NCBI RefSeq assembly: GCF_000527175.1 | Contig: NZ_AZUR01000001.1 | Coordinates: forward strand, 655,011-719,010 | Direction: 5' to 3' | DNA: 64,000 nt | DNA from: Pseudogulbenkiania sp. MAI-1 | GTDB lineage: Bacteria > Pseudomonadota > Gammaproteobacteria > Burkholderiales > Chromobacteriaceae | Shown: piece by piece, positions 28,123 to 36,813 of the stretch | Position numbering within the stretch: position 1 is the first letter of the stretch | Layout of the letters: the number at the start of each line of letters is the position of its first letter | Position numbers and translations under genes: made by a program | Notes under the pieces: generated by a model | What the model was told of the DNA's origin: nothing | Database searches by the model: none | The model's input: the letters and a program-made list of their open reading frames with translations, nothing else

Positions 28123-28910
28123 TCAACTAGTTGATGTAATCGGTTCGGCCGCCGCCTTCTGCAGCAGGCCGCTCCGTCGTTTGTCGCGTAGCCGGTAACT
28201 ATCTCCCCGGATCGTGACCACCTGGCTGTGATGCAGCAGCCGATCCAGGATGGCCGTTGCCGCCACTGCGTCACCAAACACTTGGCCCCATTCCCCCACC
28301 GGGCGGTTGCTGGTGATCAGTAGGCTTGCCCGCTCATAGCGCCGCGAGACCAGCTGGAAGAACAGGTGCGCTGCCGCCGGTTCCAGCGGCAGGTAGCCCA
28401 ATTCATCGACGATCAGCAGCTTGGGTTTCGATAGCTGCAACAGCTTCTCCTCCAAGCGCCCATCGGCATGCGCCTTCGTCAGTCAGCCATCAGAGACGCA
28501 GCAGAACTGAACAGCACCGTGTAACCCCGCTCTACCGCCTCACGCCCGAGTGCTACCGCCAAATGCGTCTTGCCGACTCCGGGCGGTCCCAGCAGCAACA
28601 ACGCTTGACCGTGGCCAATCCAGCGCCCGGTGGCCAAATCCCGGACCTGGCCGGGATCAATCGACGGCTGCGCATCGAAGTCGAAGCCCTCCAGCGTGCG
28701 TACACAGGGGAATCGAGCCAGCTTCATCCCCATCTGGATGCGTCGCGTATCGCGCCGGGCCACCTCTCGCTCGGCCAGGAACAGCAGCGCTTCGCGCAGT
28801 GTCATTTGGGCACGGCTCGCTTCGTCCAGCAGGCTATCCAGCTGATCCCGGATCGCCGTCAAGTGCAGCCGGGTCAACAGTTCTTCCAGTCGGTCGGGTT
28901 CGATCATCAC
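28123..28910 (-). pseudogene. istB: IS21 transposition ATPase IstB, frameshifted
   Basis: IstB is the AAA+ helper that guides IstA. The N-terminal 143 codons (28910 to 28479) hold the Walker A motif GPPGVGKTH and end abruptly at a TGA just after SAASLMAD. The reading continues in another frame (about 28480 to 28123) with LTKAHADGRLEEKL, Walker B KLLIVDELGYL and the normal C-terminus. One missing C in the GACTGACG stretch would account for this. The two parts together have normal IstB length. Whether this is a real lesion, a sequencing error or a -1 frameshift site is not decidable from one copy. Confidence 0.82.
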
Positions 28911-30124
28911 CAGCCCCCTCCGACCAATTCCTCATACTCTGCCAGCGGGCGCAGCAAAGCGCCGCCGTGTGGCGGGACCGGCTCGGATAGCGGCGGCACG
29001 ACCCCAAGCAGATGGGCGCGGTCAATTTGCCGTCCGCGACTGCCGGCCAACTCGGCGTGATGCGCTACTTCCTGGCCGGCGTAATGGACCGTCACCGTGC
29101 CTGCTCGTACAGCGACCGTGACCATCTCGCCGATCAGCCGCCAGGGCACGCTGTAGGCATTAGTATCGAGCTCGACACAGCCTTCGGCATTGACGCGACG
29201 GATCAGCTCCCGCACTTGCAGGAACGGCACTATGCCGGCAACAGGACGCAGATGCGGACGTTCGCCGTCGAACCGCTCCTTGGGCGCCATGCCGGTCGTC
29301 CCGTGGATGCGGGTATCGGCCACCTCCCGCTGCCAGCGGGTCAAGTGAGCCTCCAATGCGGCCCAGCTCTCGAATGTGTAACCGGCGATAGCATTCTTCT
29401 TCACATAGCCAACGCCGTTCTCGGTCTTGCCCTTGGTGCGCGCACGGAACGGCGCGCAGGCCTTCACGCGCACATCCCAATGCCGGCAGAACGCCTCGAA
29501 GCGGCTGTTGAAGCGGACCTGCCGGGTCTGCATGTCGTGCTCGACCACGAGGGCCTTGGCGTTATCGATCAGCAGAGTCTGCACCCGTCCACCGAAGTGC
29601 TCGAACGCCGCTTCGATACCGCCAAACCAAGCACTCTGCCGTTCGTGACGGAATGGGCAAACAAAGCCACGGCGCGAGTAGCCAAGCGTCGCCACGAACA
29701 GGTACACACGCACCAGTTCGCCACCGATCTGGATGCGCACTTGGCCGAAGTCGATCTGCATCTGCTCGCCAGGAGCAGTCTCGAACCGGATCGTCGCTCG
29801 CCGGCTGGCTTCAAGCTCCTGCCGATATGGCCGGCAGGCGCGTTCAACGGTGCGCAGGCTGGTGGCAATACCGTGTTCCTTAGCCAGTAGCTGACGCACC
29901 ACGTCGCAGTTGCCCTTGTGCGTTAGAAACTGCTCACGTAGCCAGGCCTCGTGCCCGGTGAGCACGCCGCTGCGTTGCGGCTGCTGGTATGGCACCGGGC
30001 CGCCGGCACGCAAATAGTGCCGCACGGTATTTCGGGCGATTCCCAGCGTCTTGGCAATCCGCTTCGCCCCCCAGCCGGATTGCCCCAGTCGAACGATTGC
30101 CGTTACTGCTTCCGGCTCCAACAT
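28907..30124 (-). CDS. istA: IS21-family transposase IstA
   Basis: This 405-residue transposase has an N-terminal helix-turn-helix region (GWGAKRIAKTLGIARNTV). The RNase H-like core has the DDE residues in MQIDFGQVRI, LLIDNAKALV and KGKTENGVGYVK, and a C-terminal beta-barrel part follows. The ATG at 30124 (MLEPEAV) follows GGAG at suitable distance; an upstream TTG at 30205 would add 27 residues. The stop overlaps the istB start (ATGA). Length is normal for the family, so this gene looks intact. Confidence 0.92.
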   Translation of the reverse strand: MLEPEAVTAIVRLGQSGWGAKRIAKTLGIARNTVRHYLRAGGPVPYQQPQRSGVLTGHEAWLREQFLTHKGNCDVVRQLLAKEHGIATSLRTVERACRPYRQELEASRRATIRFETAPGEQMQIDFGQVRIQIGGELVRVYLFVATLGYSRRGFVCPFRHERQSAWFGGIEAAFEHFGGRVQTLLIDNAKALVVEHDMQTRQVRFNSRFEAFCRHWDVRVKACAPFRARTKGKTENGVGYVKKNAIAGYTFESWAALEAHLTRWQREVADTRIHGTTGMAPKERFDGERPHLRPVAGIVPFLQVRELIRRVNAEGCVELDTNAYSVPWRLIGEMVTVAVRAGTVTVHYAGQEVAHHAELAGSRGRQIDRAHLLGVVPPLSEPVPPHGGALLRPLAEYEELVGGGW

Positions 30125-30257
30125 CTCCCGTACTCCACAAACCTCACGGGGTACAGGATGACTCGCTGAATACTGCGTTTCCAACGACTGCCTCCTTGCA
30201 AACAAGGGGGTCAGTTCTTCGTGTCGCTAGGGGGTCAATTTACGATGTCGCCTGACA

Positions 30258-30513
30258 GACGCCGGGCGACGTTAGCGCCCGGCTAGTTTCCGCCGCGCCT
30301 CGCCAGCCTCCAGCCTGACGGAGACAAGCGGCGGTGGGCTCGCCTTTGGGGGTGAAGGGGGAGTTTGGCGACGCAAACTCCCCCTTCCCGTCCGCCGGGC
30401 GGAACCGGCTCCCCACTCCCTCACCAGCTTCCCCACGAGCCAAAACATGACCGACGCAACCAATCCGCCCGTCTGTCGGGTGGAACCGGCCCCCACACCC
30501 TCGCCAGCGATAT
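30258..30513 (-). repeat. Right copy of the intergenic repeat, directly abutting the IS21 end
   Basis: This is the inverted partner of 27411–27648. The repeat begins at the first base after the IS terminus (GACGCCGGGCGACGTTAGC). It contains the matching hairpin at 30355–30386, in which one stem pair is G:C where the left copy has A:T, so pairing is preserved. No gene is supported in 30258–30625; apart from this repeat the stretch holds only the suhB terminator. Confidence 0.85.
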
Positions 30514-30568
30514 CGGAAAAAGCGAGCGGATGGTTCGACAAGAGCCGAAACGCCCACGGCAGAAACAA

Positions 30569-30600
30569 CAACGCCCCGCCAGCGAACCGACGGGGCGTTG
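30569..30600 (-). terminator. Rho-independent terminator of suhB
   Basis: On the minus strand a perfect 10-bp stem (CAACGCCCCG / CGGGGCGTTG) with a 12-base loop is followed by TTGTTTCTG, 25 bases past the suhB stop. Confidence 0.75.
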
Positions 30601-30625
30601 CAGAACGACACCGAGAACCGGGGGA

Positions 30626-31414
30626 TCAACCCACGTGCGGCGCCAGCGTATGCAACAACTGCGCCAACACCTTCGGGCTGCCGGCCACGATGTCGCCCGA
30701 CTCCAGCCAGCCATCCTCACCCTTCAGATCGGTCACGATGCCGCCGGCTTCCTGCACGATCAGGCTGCCCGCCGCAATGTCCCACGGCTTCAGATTCAGC
30801 TCCCAGAAACCGTCCACGCGGCCGCAGGCCACGTTGCACAGATCGAGCGCGGCCGAACCCTCGCGGCGCACGCCGGCGGTCTTGCCCAGCACATCCTTCA
30901 GCATGCCCAGGTACTGGTCGATGTAGCTCTGATCCGTCACCGGGAAACCGGTGGCGATCACGCACTCGTTCATGGCGATGCGCTTGGAAACGCGGATGCG
31001 GCGGTCGTTGAGGAAAGCGCCGACGCCGCGCGAGGCGGTGAACAGATCGTTGCGGTTGGGGTCGTACACCACGGCCTGCTGGATCTGGCCCTTGTGCATC
31101 AAGGCGATCGAGACCGAGTACTGCGGGTGGCCGTGCAGGAAGTTGGTGGTGCCGTCGAGCGGGTCGATGATCCATTCGAACTCGGCGTTGCCCAGGCCTT
31201 TGGCGCCGGACTCTTCTGCTAGAATCCCATGCTTGGGGTAGGCGTCGAGAATGGTCGAGATGATCGCCTCTTCGGCGGCGTGGTCGACTTCGGAAACGAA
31301 ATCGTTGTTCTGCTTCTTCTCGACGCGGATGGTGTCGACGTTGTGCGACGCGCGCTGGATGATGCCAGCAGCGCGACGGGCGGCTTTCACCGCGACGTTG
31401 AGCATGGGATGCAT
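30626..31414 (-). CDS. suhB: Inositol-1-monophosphatase family protein SuhB
   Basis: This 262-residue Mg-dependent phosphatase has the metal-binding motifs GILAEESGAK (Glu pair), WIIDPLDGTTNF and the C-terminal WDIAAGSLIVQEAGG that define the inositol monophosphatase fold. In enterobacteria SuhB also joins the rRNA antitermination complex, so the cellular role may be in RNA synthesis as well as phosphatase activity. It is divergent from trmJ, an arrangement seen in other betaproteobacteria. The start MHPMLNVAVKAAR is the standard family N-terminus. Confidence 0.93.
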   Translation of the reverse strand: MHPMLNVAVKAARRAAGIIQRASHNVDTIRVEKKQNNDFVSEVDHAAEEAIISTILDAYPKHGILAEESGAKGLGNAEFEWIIDPLDGTTNFLHGHPQYSVSIALMHKGQIQQAVVYDPNRNDLFTASRGVGAFLNDRRIRVSKRIAMNECVIATGFPVTDQSYIDQYLGMLKDVLGKTAGVRREGSAALDLCNVACGRVDGFWELNLKPWDIAAGSLIVQEAGGIVTDLKGEDGWLESGDIVAGSPKVLAQLLHTLAPHVG

Positions 31415-31554
31415 TGACGGCCTCTAGTAAAGACACAGCTCCGGCTTTCCCGGTGGGGAAAATCGTCGCTGGAAACAATCTGGGTTAAGGAACGAAAAAA
31501 CCCGGCTCGTGGGCGGGCTTTTGATAAGCCGTCCATTTTAATGCGAAATTGCCA

Positions 31555-32319
31555 ATGAAGAAACCCGAAGTCCCTGATTTTTTGAAGAACATTCGTGTCG
31601 TGCTGGCGCGTCCGAGCCATCCGGGCAACATCGGCTCGGCGGCGCGGGCGATGAAGACCATGGGCTTGTCGCGGCTCTACCTCGTCGAGCCCAAGACCTT
31701 CCCCAGCCCCGAGGCCGAGACCCTGGCCTCCGGCGCGGTCGACCTGCTCGAGCACGCCGTGGTGGTCGGCACCCTGGCCGAAGCCCTGTCCGACGTCACC
31801 GTGGCCTGCGCGCTGACCAGCCGCCGGCGTGAGCTGACCACGCCGCTGTCGACGCCGCGCGAGACCACGCCCGAGCTGGTGGCGCGCGCACGCGACGGCG
31901 AGCAGGTGGCGCTGGTGTTCGGCAACGAGACCTTCGGCCTGTCGATCGACGAAGTCGAGCTGTGCAACCGGCTGGTGACTATCCCCGGCAACCCCGAGTA
32001 CTTCTCGCTCAACCTGGCGATGGCGGTACAGGTGATGACCTACGAACTGTTCAGCCACACCGGCGTCGGCGTCGACTACCTGCGCGCTGACGCTGAGAGC
32101 GCCACGCGCGACGAGGTGGAAGGCTTCTGCGGCCACCTCGACCAGACCCTGGCCGACATCGGCTACTACGAGCGGCGCAACGGCGAGCGCCTGATGCGCC
32201 GCCTGCGCACGCTGTTCAACCGCGCCAACCTGCTGCGCGAAGAAGTCGACATCCTGCGCGGCTTCCTCAAGCAGGTGCAGCGCGTGGCCCATCGCGATGA
32301 CGGCCGGCGCGAGCAGTAG
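31555..32319 (+). CDS. trmJ: tRNA (cytidine/uridine-32-2'-O)-methyltransferase TrmJ
   Basis: This SpoU/TrmD-class (SPOUT) methyltransferase of about 254 residues methylates the ribose at tRNA position 32. Family motifs are RPSHPGNIGSAARAMKTMG near 20, LVFGNETFGLS near 123 and IPGNPEYFSLNLAMAVQVM near 143, which form the SAM-binding knot. The ATG at 31555 is used; an in-frame TTG at 31549 is the alternative and neither has a strong ribosome-binding site. The 3' end overlaps the next gene by 23 bases. Confidence 0.92.
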   Translation: MKKPEVPDFLKNIRVVLARPSHPGNIGSAARAMKTMGLSRLYLVEPKTFPSPEAETLASGAVDLLEHAVVVGTLAEALSDVTVACALTSRRRELTTPLSTPRETTPELVARARDGEQVALVFGNETFGLSIDEVELCNRLVTIPGNPEYFSLNLAMAVQVMTYELFSHTGVGVDYLRADAESATRDEVEGFCGHLDQTLADIGYYERRNGERLMRRLRTLFNRANLLREEVDILRGFLKQVQRVAHRDDGRREQ

Positions 32320-33247
32320 CACCTTCTACCTGCCCTACGCGCACCCGGCGGTGCGCGATCTGGCTTTTCTATTGACGGCGCCGGCGCCCTGGCTCACCGG
32401 TGCCGACATCCTGCCCGAGCGCCTGCTGGGCGATGCCGGCCCGGCGCTGTTGGCCGAACTCGATCACGATCCCCGTTCCCTGGTGGACTGGCTTTCCGCC
32501 CGTCCGACCACCCGTCTCGGCCGCTATGCCGAAAACCTGCTGGCGTTCTGGTTCCAGCACGTGCCGCACATCGAGTGCGTGGCGGCCAACCTGCAGGTGC
32601 AGAACGGCCAACTGCGCACCATCGGCGAATTCGACTTCCTGCTGCGCATCGACGGCGAACCGTGGCACCTCGAAACCGCCAGCAAGTTCTACCTGATGCT
32701 GGGCGAGGGGCGCCATACCCTGGTCGGCCCCAGCCTGCGCGACGCCTGGGCGCTGAAGGCCGCCAAGCTGCAGGACCAGCTCGCCCTGTCGCGCCACGAA
32801 GCGGCACAGCCGCTGCTGCCGGACGGTTTCGCCGGCTGCCGTGCCGGTGCGCGCCTGGCGGGCTGGCTGTTCTACCCGCATGCGGTCTTGCTGGAGCCGC
32901 CGCTGGCGCCGGACCCGCTGACCGGCTGGGCGCGGCCGCTGCTGGCGCCGTGGCCGCGGCGCTCGCTGGAGTCGCGCTGGGTGTGGCTGCCGCGGCTGCG
33001 CTGGCTGGCACCGGCGCGGGTGGAGGAGGCGGAAACGCTGGAGGAAGACACGCTGCGCCGCCATCTGGCGGCGGCGGAAGCGCCGCAACTGGTGGCCGAG
33101 GTGCTGCCGCTGGCGAACGGCGGCTGGGAAGAGGTGGCGCGCGGCTTCGTCTGCCCACCCTCCTGGCCGCCGCCGGCGCGGCTGGCCGAACTGCTCGACG
33201 CGGTGCACGAACTCGCCCTCGGCAAGCCGGTGAACGGCGCGCTCTGA
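32297..33247 (+). CDS. DUF1853-family protein of unknown function
   Basis: This 316-residue protein resembles the DUF1853 family as I recall it. Near residues 110–132 it has GEFDFLL…WHLETASKFYL, preceded by a conserved-looking GRYAENLLAFWF near 75. The D113, E126, K130 arrangement recalls a PD-(D/E)XK nuclease-like core, but this is only a resemblance. It overlaps trmJ by 23 bases and is probably co-transcribed. No signal peptide or membrane helix is seen. The C-terminal half is rich in Pro, Trp and Leu. Confidence 0.75.
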   Translation: MTAGASSSTFYLPYAHPAVRDLAFLLTAPAPWLTGADILPERLLGDAGPALLAELDHDPRSLVDWLSARPTTRLGRYAENLLAFWFQHVPHIECVAANLQVQNGQLRTIGEFDFLLRIDGEPWHLETASKFYLMLGEGRHTLVGPSLRDAWALKAAKLQDQLALSRHEAAQPLLPDGFAGCRAGARLAGWLFYPHAVLLEPPLAPDPLTGWARPLLAPWPRRSLESRWVWLPRLRWLAPARVEEAETLEEDTLRRHLAAAEAPQLVAEVLPLANGGWEEVARGFVCPPSWPPPARLAELLDAVHELALGKPVNGAL

Positions 33248-33294
33248 CCGCCCCGGCGGCCTGACGCCGCCGAAATCGGCGATTCAGGGAGGGC

Positions 33295-34050
33295 TCAGTG
33301 GCCCGGAGTGGGATGGGCGTTGGCGCAGCCGGCGACCAGCTGCTTGAGCTGCTCGGGCTGCAGCAGCTGGATGTGCTTGTGGTCCACCGAGAGCCAGCCC
33401 TGCTGCTGGAACTTGGACAGCGTGCGGCTGACCGTCTCCAGCTTGAGCCCGAGGAAGCTGCCGATCTCCTCGCGGCTCATGCGCAGGATGAAATCGTTGG
33501 CCGCGAAGCCGCGCACCGTCAGACGCTGCGACAGGTTGAGCAGGAAGGCGGCGAGCCGCTCCTCGGCCTTCATATTGCCCAGCAGCATCATCACGTTGTG
33601 GTCACGCACGATCTCGCGGCTCATCAGCCGGTAGAAATGGTGCTGCAGCGAGGGAATCTCCAGCGCCAGGTTCTGCATGCGGTTGAACGGCAGTTCGCAC
33701 ACCTCGCTGTCCTCCAGCGCGATGGCGTTGCAGCCGTGCACGTTGGCCGAAATGCCGTCCAGGCCCATCAGTTCGCCCGACATGTGAAAGCCGGTGACCT
33801 GTTCGCGTCCGTCCTGGCTGGAGATGCAGGTCTTGAAGAAGCCGGTGCGCACCGCGTACAGCGACTTGAAGCCTTCGCCGTTGCGGAACAGCGCCTCGCC
33901 GCGCTTCAGGCGCCGGCTCTGACGGATCACCGCATCCAGTCGCGTCATTTCCTCGCGGTTCAGTCCCAAGGGCAGGCACAGTTCGCGCAGCGTGCAGTTG
34001 GAGCAGGAGACCTTGAGCGCTTGCAGGGGAACAACAGTCGAGTCAGTCAT
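33295..34050 (-). CDS. fnr: FNR-type anaerobic regulator (Crp/Fnr family)
   Basis: This 251-residue oxygen-sensing activator has the 4Fe-4S ligands at C16, C19 and C25 (VSCSNCTLRELC) and C118 (EVCELPF), all four FNR cysteines. A cyclic-nucleotide-like beta-roll, a dimer helix and a C-terminal helix-turn-helix (MSREEIGSFLGLKLETVSRT) follow. The E..SR recognition residues in that helix match the TTGAT half-site. The start at 34050 is chosen because a longer frame to 34092 would begin inside an FNR box. It is divergent from hemN, with two FNR boxes between them. Confidence 0.94.
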   Translation of the reverse strand: MTDSTVVPLQALKVSCSNCTLRELCLPLGLNREEMTRLDAVIRQSRRLKRGEALFRNGEGFKSLYAVRTGFFKTCISSQDGREQVTGFHMSGELMGLDGISANVHGCNAIALEDSEVCELPFNRMQNLALEIPSLQHHFYRLMSREIVRDHNVMMLLGNMKAEERLAAFLLNLSQRLTVRGFAANDFILRMSREEIGSFLGLKLETVSRTLSKFQQQGWLSVDHKHIQLLQPEQLKQLVAGCANAHPTPGH

Positions 34051-34078
34051 GCGGGATTCTGCTTGTGTTAAGTAAGCC

Positions 34079-34092
34079 TTGATGTTGATCAA
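34079..34092. promoter_or_regulatory. FNR box 1 (perfect consensus)
   Basis: TTGAT-GTTG-ATCAA matches the FNR consensus TTGAT-N4-ATCAA exactly. It lies 29 bases upstream of the fnr start codon and 91 upstream of hemN, and suits autoregulation. Confidence 0.85.
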
Positions 34093-34103
34093 AGCGTTGG
34101 GCC

Positions 34104-34117
34104 TTGATATCGGTCAA
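34104..34117. promoter_or_regulatory. FNR box 2
   Basis: TTGAT-ATCG-GTCAA has one mismatch to the FNR consensus. It lies 66 bases upstream of the hemN start codon, suitable for anaerobic activation of hemN. Confidence 0.75.
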
Positions 34118-34182
34118 AGCGTTTGCGGGTGGTTTGTCGCAAATTTACCAGCCCACCACTGGTTTTTCCATCGCGAGACATC

Positions 34183-35592
34183 ATGAACGCCACCCACCAC
34201 CCGTTTTCACCGACGCGCTGCGAATTCGACCGCGCCCTGATCGCCCGTCTGGACGGCGCCGGCCCGCGCTACACCTCGTACCCGACCGCCGACCGCTTCA
34301 CCGACGACTTCACCGCCAAGGACTACCGTCACTGGCTGCAGCAGCGCCGCATCGGCGCCAACAGCGGGCCGGTGTCGCTGTACGTGCACCTGCCGTTCTG
34401 CAACACCGTCTGCTACTACTGCGGCTGCAACAAGATCATCACCAAGGACAAGAGCCGCGCCGACCGCTACCTCGATTACCTCGAGAAGGAGGTCAACCTG
34501 GTGGCCGACGTGCTGGGCCAGCGCGAGAAAGTCATCCAGCTGCACTTCGGCGGCGGCACCCCGACCTTCCTGTCGGACGAACAGCTGGAGCGGCTGATGG
34601 GAATACTCCGAACCCGCTTCGAATTCTTGGCGGAGGGAGAATATTCCATAGAGATAGATCCGCGCAAGGTCACGCGCGAAACCGTGCTGCATCTCGCCCG
34701 CCTCGGCTTCAACCGCATGAGCGTCGGGGTGCAGGATTTCGAGCCGCGCGTGCAGCAGGCGGTCAACCGCATCCAGAGCGAGGAAGAGACGCGGGTGGTG
34801 ATCGACGCCGCGCGCGAGGCCGGCTTCCGCTCGGTCAGCGTCGACCTGATCTACGGCCTGCCGCTGCAGACGCAGGCCTCGGTGGCCGAAACGGTCGACA
34901 AGGTCATCGCCATGGGGCCGGACCGCATCGCGCTCTACAACTACGCCCACCTGCCGACCGTGTTCATGCCGCAGCGGCGCATCAACGAGGCCGATCTGCC
35001 GCTGCCGCCGGTCAAGCTCGACATCCTGCAGCACTCGGTGGAGCAACTGTCCGCCGCCGGCTACGTGTTCATCGGCATGGACCACTTCGCCAAGCCCGAG
35101 GACGACCTTACCGTGGCCTTGCGCCAGGGCCGCCTGCAGCGCAACTTCCAGGGCTACTCGACGCACGCCGACTGCGACATGATCGGCTTCGGCGTGTCGT
35201 CGATCGGCAAGGTCGGCCCCTGTTACAGCCAGAACGAGAAGGATCTCGAAGGCTACTACGCCGCGCTCGACGAGAACCGCCTGCCGGTGCTGCGCGGCAT
35301 GGTGCTGGACGGCGACGACATCCTGCGCCGCTCCATCATCCAGGCGCTGATGTGCCGCTTCGCGCTGTCGGTGGAGGCCATCGAGCAGGTGCACGGCATC
35401 GTCTTCGCCGACTATTTCGCCGCCGAGATGCCGGCCATCCGCGAGTTCCAGCAGCAGGGCCTGCTGACCTTCGACGGCGACTTCCTGATGGTTGAGCCCA
35501 AGGGACGCTTCCTGATCCGCAACATCGCCATGGCCTTCGACCGCCACCTGCGCGAGCGCCAGACGAAGGCGCGCTACTCGCGCACCATCTGA
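34183..35592 (+). CDS. hemN: Oxygen-independent coproporphyrinogen III oxidase HemN
   Basis: This 469-residue radical-SAM enzyme decarboxylates coproporphyrinogen III to protoporphyrinogen IX without oxygen. The cluster motif is C73, C77, C80 with the extra C82 (PFCNTVCYYCGCN), as in true HemN; HFGGGTPTFLS and the N-terminal GPRYTSYPTADRF are also typical. The full C-terminal HemN domain is present, which distinguishes it from HemW/ChdH relatives. The ATG at 34183 starts MNATHHPFSP; the earlier frame covers the FNR-box region. Expression under low oxygen is likely. Confidence 0.95.
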   Translation: MNATHHPFSPTRCEFDRALIARLDGAGPRYTSYPTADRFTDDFTAKDYRHWLQQRRIGANSGPVSLYVHLPFCNTVCYYCGCNKIITKDKSRADRYLDYLEKEVNLVADVLGQREKVIQLHFGGGTPTFLSDEQLERLMGILRTRFEFLAEGEYSIEIDPRKVTRETVLHLARLGFNRMSVGVQDFEPRVQQAVNRIQSEEETRVVIDAAREAGFRSVSVDLIYGLPLQTQASVAETVDKVIAMGPDRIALYNYAHLPTVFMPQRRINEADLPLPPVKLDILQHSVEQLSAAGYVFIGMDHFAKPEDDLTVALRQGRLQRNFQGYSTHADCDMIGFGVSSIGKVGPCYSQNEKDLEGYYAALDENRLPVLRGMVLDGDDILRRSIIQALMCRFALSVEAIEQVHGIVFADYFAAEMPAIREFQQQGLLTFDGDFLMVEPKGRFLIRNIAMAFDRHLRERQTKARYSRTI

Positions 35593-35640
35593 GCGGGGCG
35601 CGACTCCGGGGGCGGGCTCTTGCCGCCCCTGTGCCGTGCC

Positions 35641-36624
35641 TCAGTGGATGCGCCGCAACAGCCGCATCGTGCTTTTCTGTCCCACCGCCTCCCCATGGTC
35701 CTCCAGCCAGGCCTGGGCACGCTCGCGTCCGGCGGCGAACAGCTCCTGCACCAGACCGTGATGCGGCGTGAGCTTGCTCAGGCTGTCGAGCTGGCCGGTG
35801 GTGGCGTCCGCATCGATATGGTGCAGGCGCAGCCGGCGCAGGTGCCGCTCCAGCCGGCCCAGGCTCAGCAGGCTCTTGTCGGCCTCGCGCTTGGCGATGG
35901 CCAGCCCCTGCAGCTCGGTGTGCAGCGACGAGCCGAAGCTGATGTCGTTGAGGCGGCGGTCGACGTGGCCCGCGCTGTCGGGCGTCTCCTCCCAGCGCTG
36001 CGGCACCAGCGTCACCAGCACGATGTCGCTGGCTTGGCCCTGGTAGGCGAGCGGGAACAGCGGCGGATTGGCGGTCAGCCCGCCGTCCCAGTAGGCCTCG
36101 CCGTCGATATGGACAGTGTGGTGCAGTTGCGGCAGGCAGGCGGAAGCGAGCAGATGCTCGGTGCTCAGCTCATGGGTGTGGAACAGCTTGAGGCGGCCGC
36201 TGTTGACGTGGGTCGCGGCGATGAACAGCTGGATACGGCTGCTGCGCAGCCGGGTGAAATCGATGCTGGCGTCGATCAGCTCGCGCAGCGGGTTGTAGTC
36301 GAACGGGTTGAGCTGGTCCGAGGTGAGGACGCGCGACAGGAACAGCAAGCCATGCAGCGCGGCGGGTGGGGTGTGGGCCGCCGGCCAGGGATAGAGCGCC
36401 GAGAGCTGGTGCCAGAACCGGCTCAGCGCCTCGCGCGCGCCGTCGTAGCCGTCTTGCATGAAGCCGTGCGTCAAGAGCGCCGCGTTCAGGGCACCGGCGC
36501 TGGCGCCGCTCAGCGCCGTGGGACGGAAGCGCCGCGTTTCCAGCAGCCGGTCCAGCACGCCCCAGGTGAAGGCGCCGTGCGCGCCGCCGCCTTGCAGGGC
36601 CAATGCGATGTCAGTGGTTTTCAT
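35641..36624 (-). CDS. Patatin-like phospholipase
   Basis: This 327-residue patatin-fold hydrolase has the oxyanion motif GGGAHGAFTWG near residue 12, nucleophile serine in GASAG near 43 and the catalytic aspartate in DGGLTANPP near 190, giving the Ser-Asp dyad. No signal peptide is visible, so it is probably cytoplasmic or delivered by another route. The substrate is unknown; patatins hydrolyse phospholipids or other acyl esters, and many relatives are linked to polyhydroxyalkanoate metabolism. It is convergent with hemN. Confidence 0.88.
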   Translation of the reverse strand: MKTTDIALALQGGGAHGAFTWGVLDRLLETRRFRPTALSGASAGALNAALLTHGFMQDGYDGAREALSRFWHQLSALYPWPAAHTPPAALHGLLFLSRVLTSDQLNPFDYNPLRELIDASIDFTRLRSSRIQLFIAATHVNSGRLKLFHTHELSTEHLLASACLPQLHHTVHIDGEAYWDGGLTANPPLFPLAYQGQASDIVLVTLVPQRWEETPDSAGHVDRRLNDISFGSSLHTELQGLAIAKREADKSLLSLGRLERHLRRLRLHHIDADATTGQLDSLSKLTPHHGLVQELFAAGRERAQAWLEDHGEAVGQKSTMRLLRRIH

Positions 36625-36813
36625 CTGTGCTCCCTTTCTCGAAGAGGCCGACCGATACAGCCTAGGTCGGCTCTGTTGCGGGGATGTGTTGCCGCGACGC
36701 TGCGGCAGGAGGAGGGCCGTGCGGCCCGGTGGGCGGTGTGGCGATATCGCGCACCGCAGATGCTTTTCAGGACAAGCAAACTTCCGGCCAGCGGCCGGCA
36801 GACGCTGGGGCGG

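Larger units (their letters stand above)
28063..30257 (-). mobile_element. IS21-family insertion sequence, 2195 bp, full length
   Basis: It is bounded by imperfect terminal inverted repeats: left TGTCAAGCGACACGAGG…TTGACCCCC and, on the minus strand at the right end, TGTCAGGCGACATCG…TTGACCCCC. It encodes istA followed by istB with ATGA overlap, the IS21 layout. istB carries a frameshift, so this copy is probably not autonomous. No direct target repeat of 4–8 bases is evident between the left flank (…GTGGGTC) and the right flank (GACGCCGG…). Confidence 0.9.

Noticed and set aside
30240..30629. A 129-codon minus-strand frame right of the IS
   Set aside because: It spans the right repeat copy and the suhB terminator hairpin, so it is not a gene.
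34051..34092. Extended N-terminus for FNR
   Set aside because: The extra start codon lies inside a perfect FNR box, and the C16/C19/C25 spacing from MTDSTVV fits the family.
35608..35631. Hairpin between hemN and the patatin gene as a terminator
   Set aside because: A 7-bp GC stem is present (GGGGCGG / CCGCCCC) but no T-run follows on either strand, so termination is not supported.
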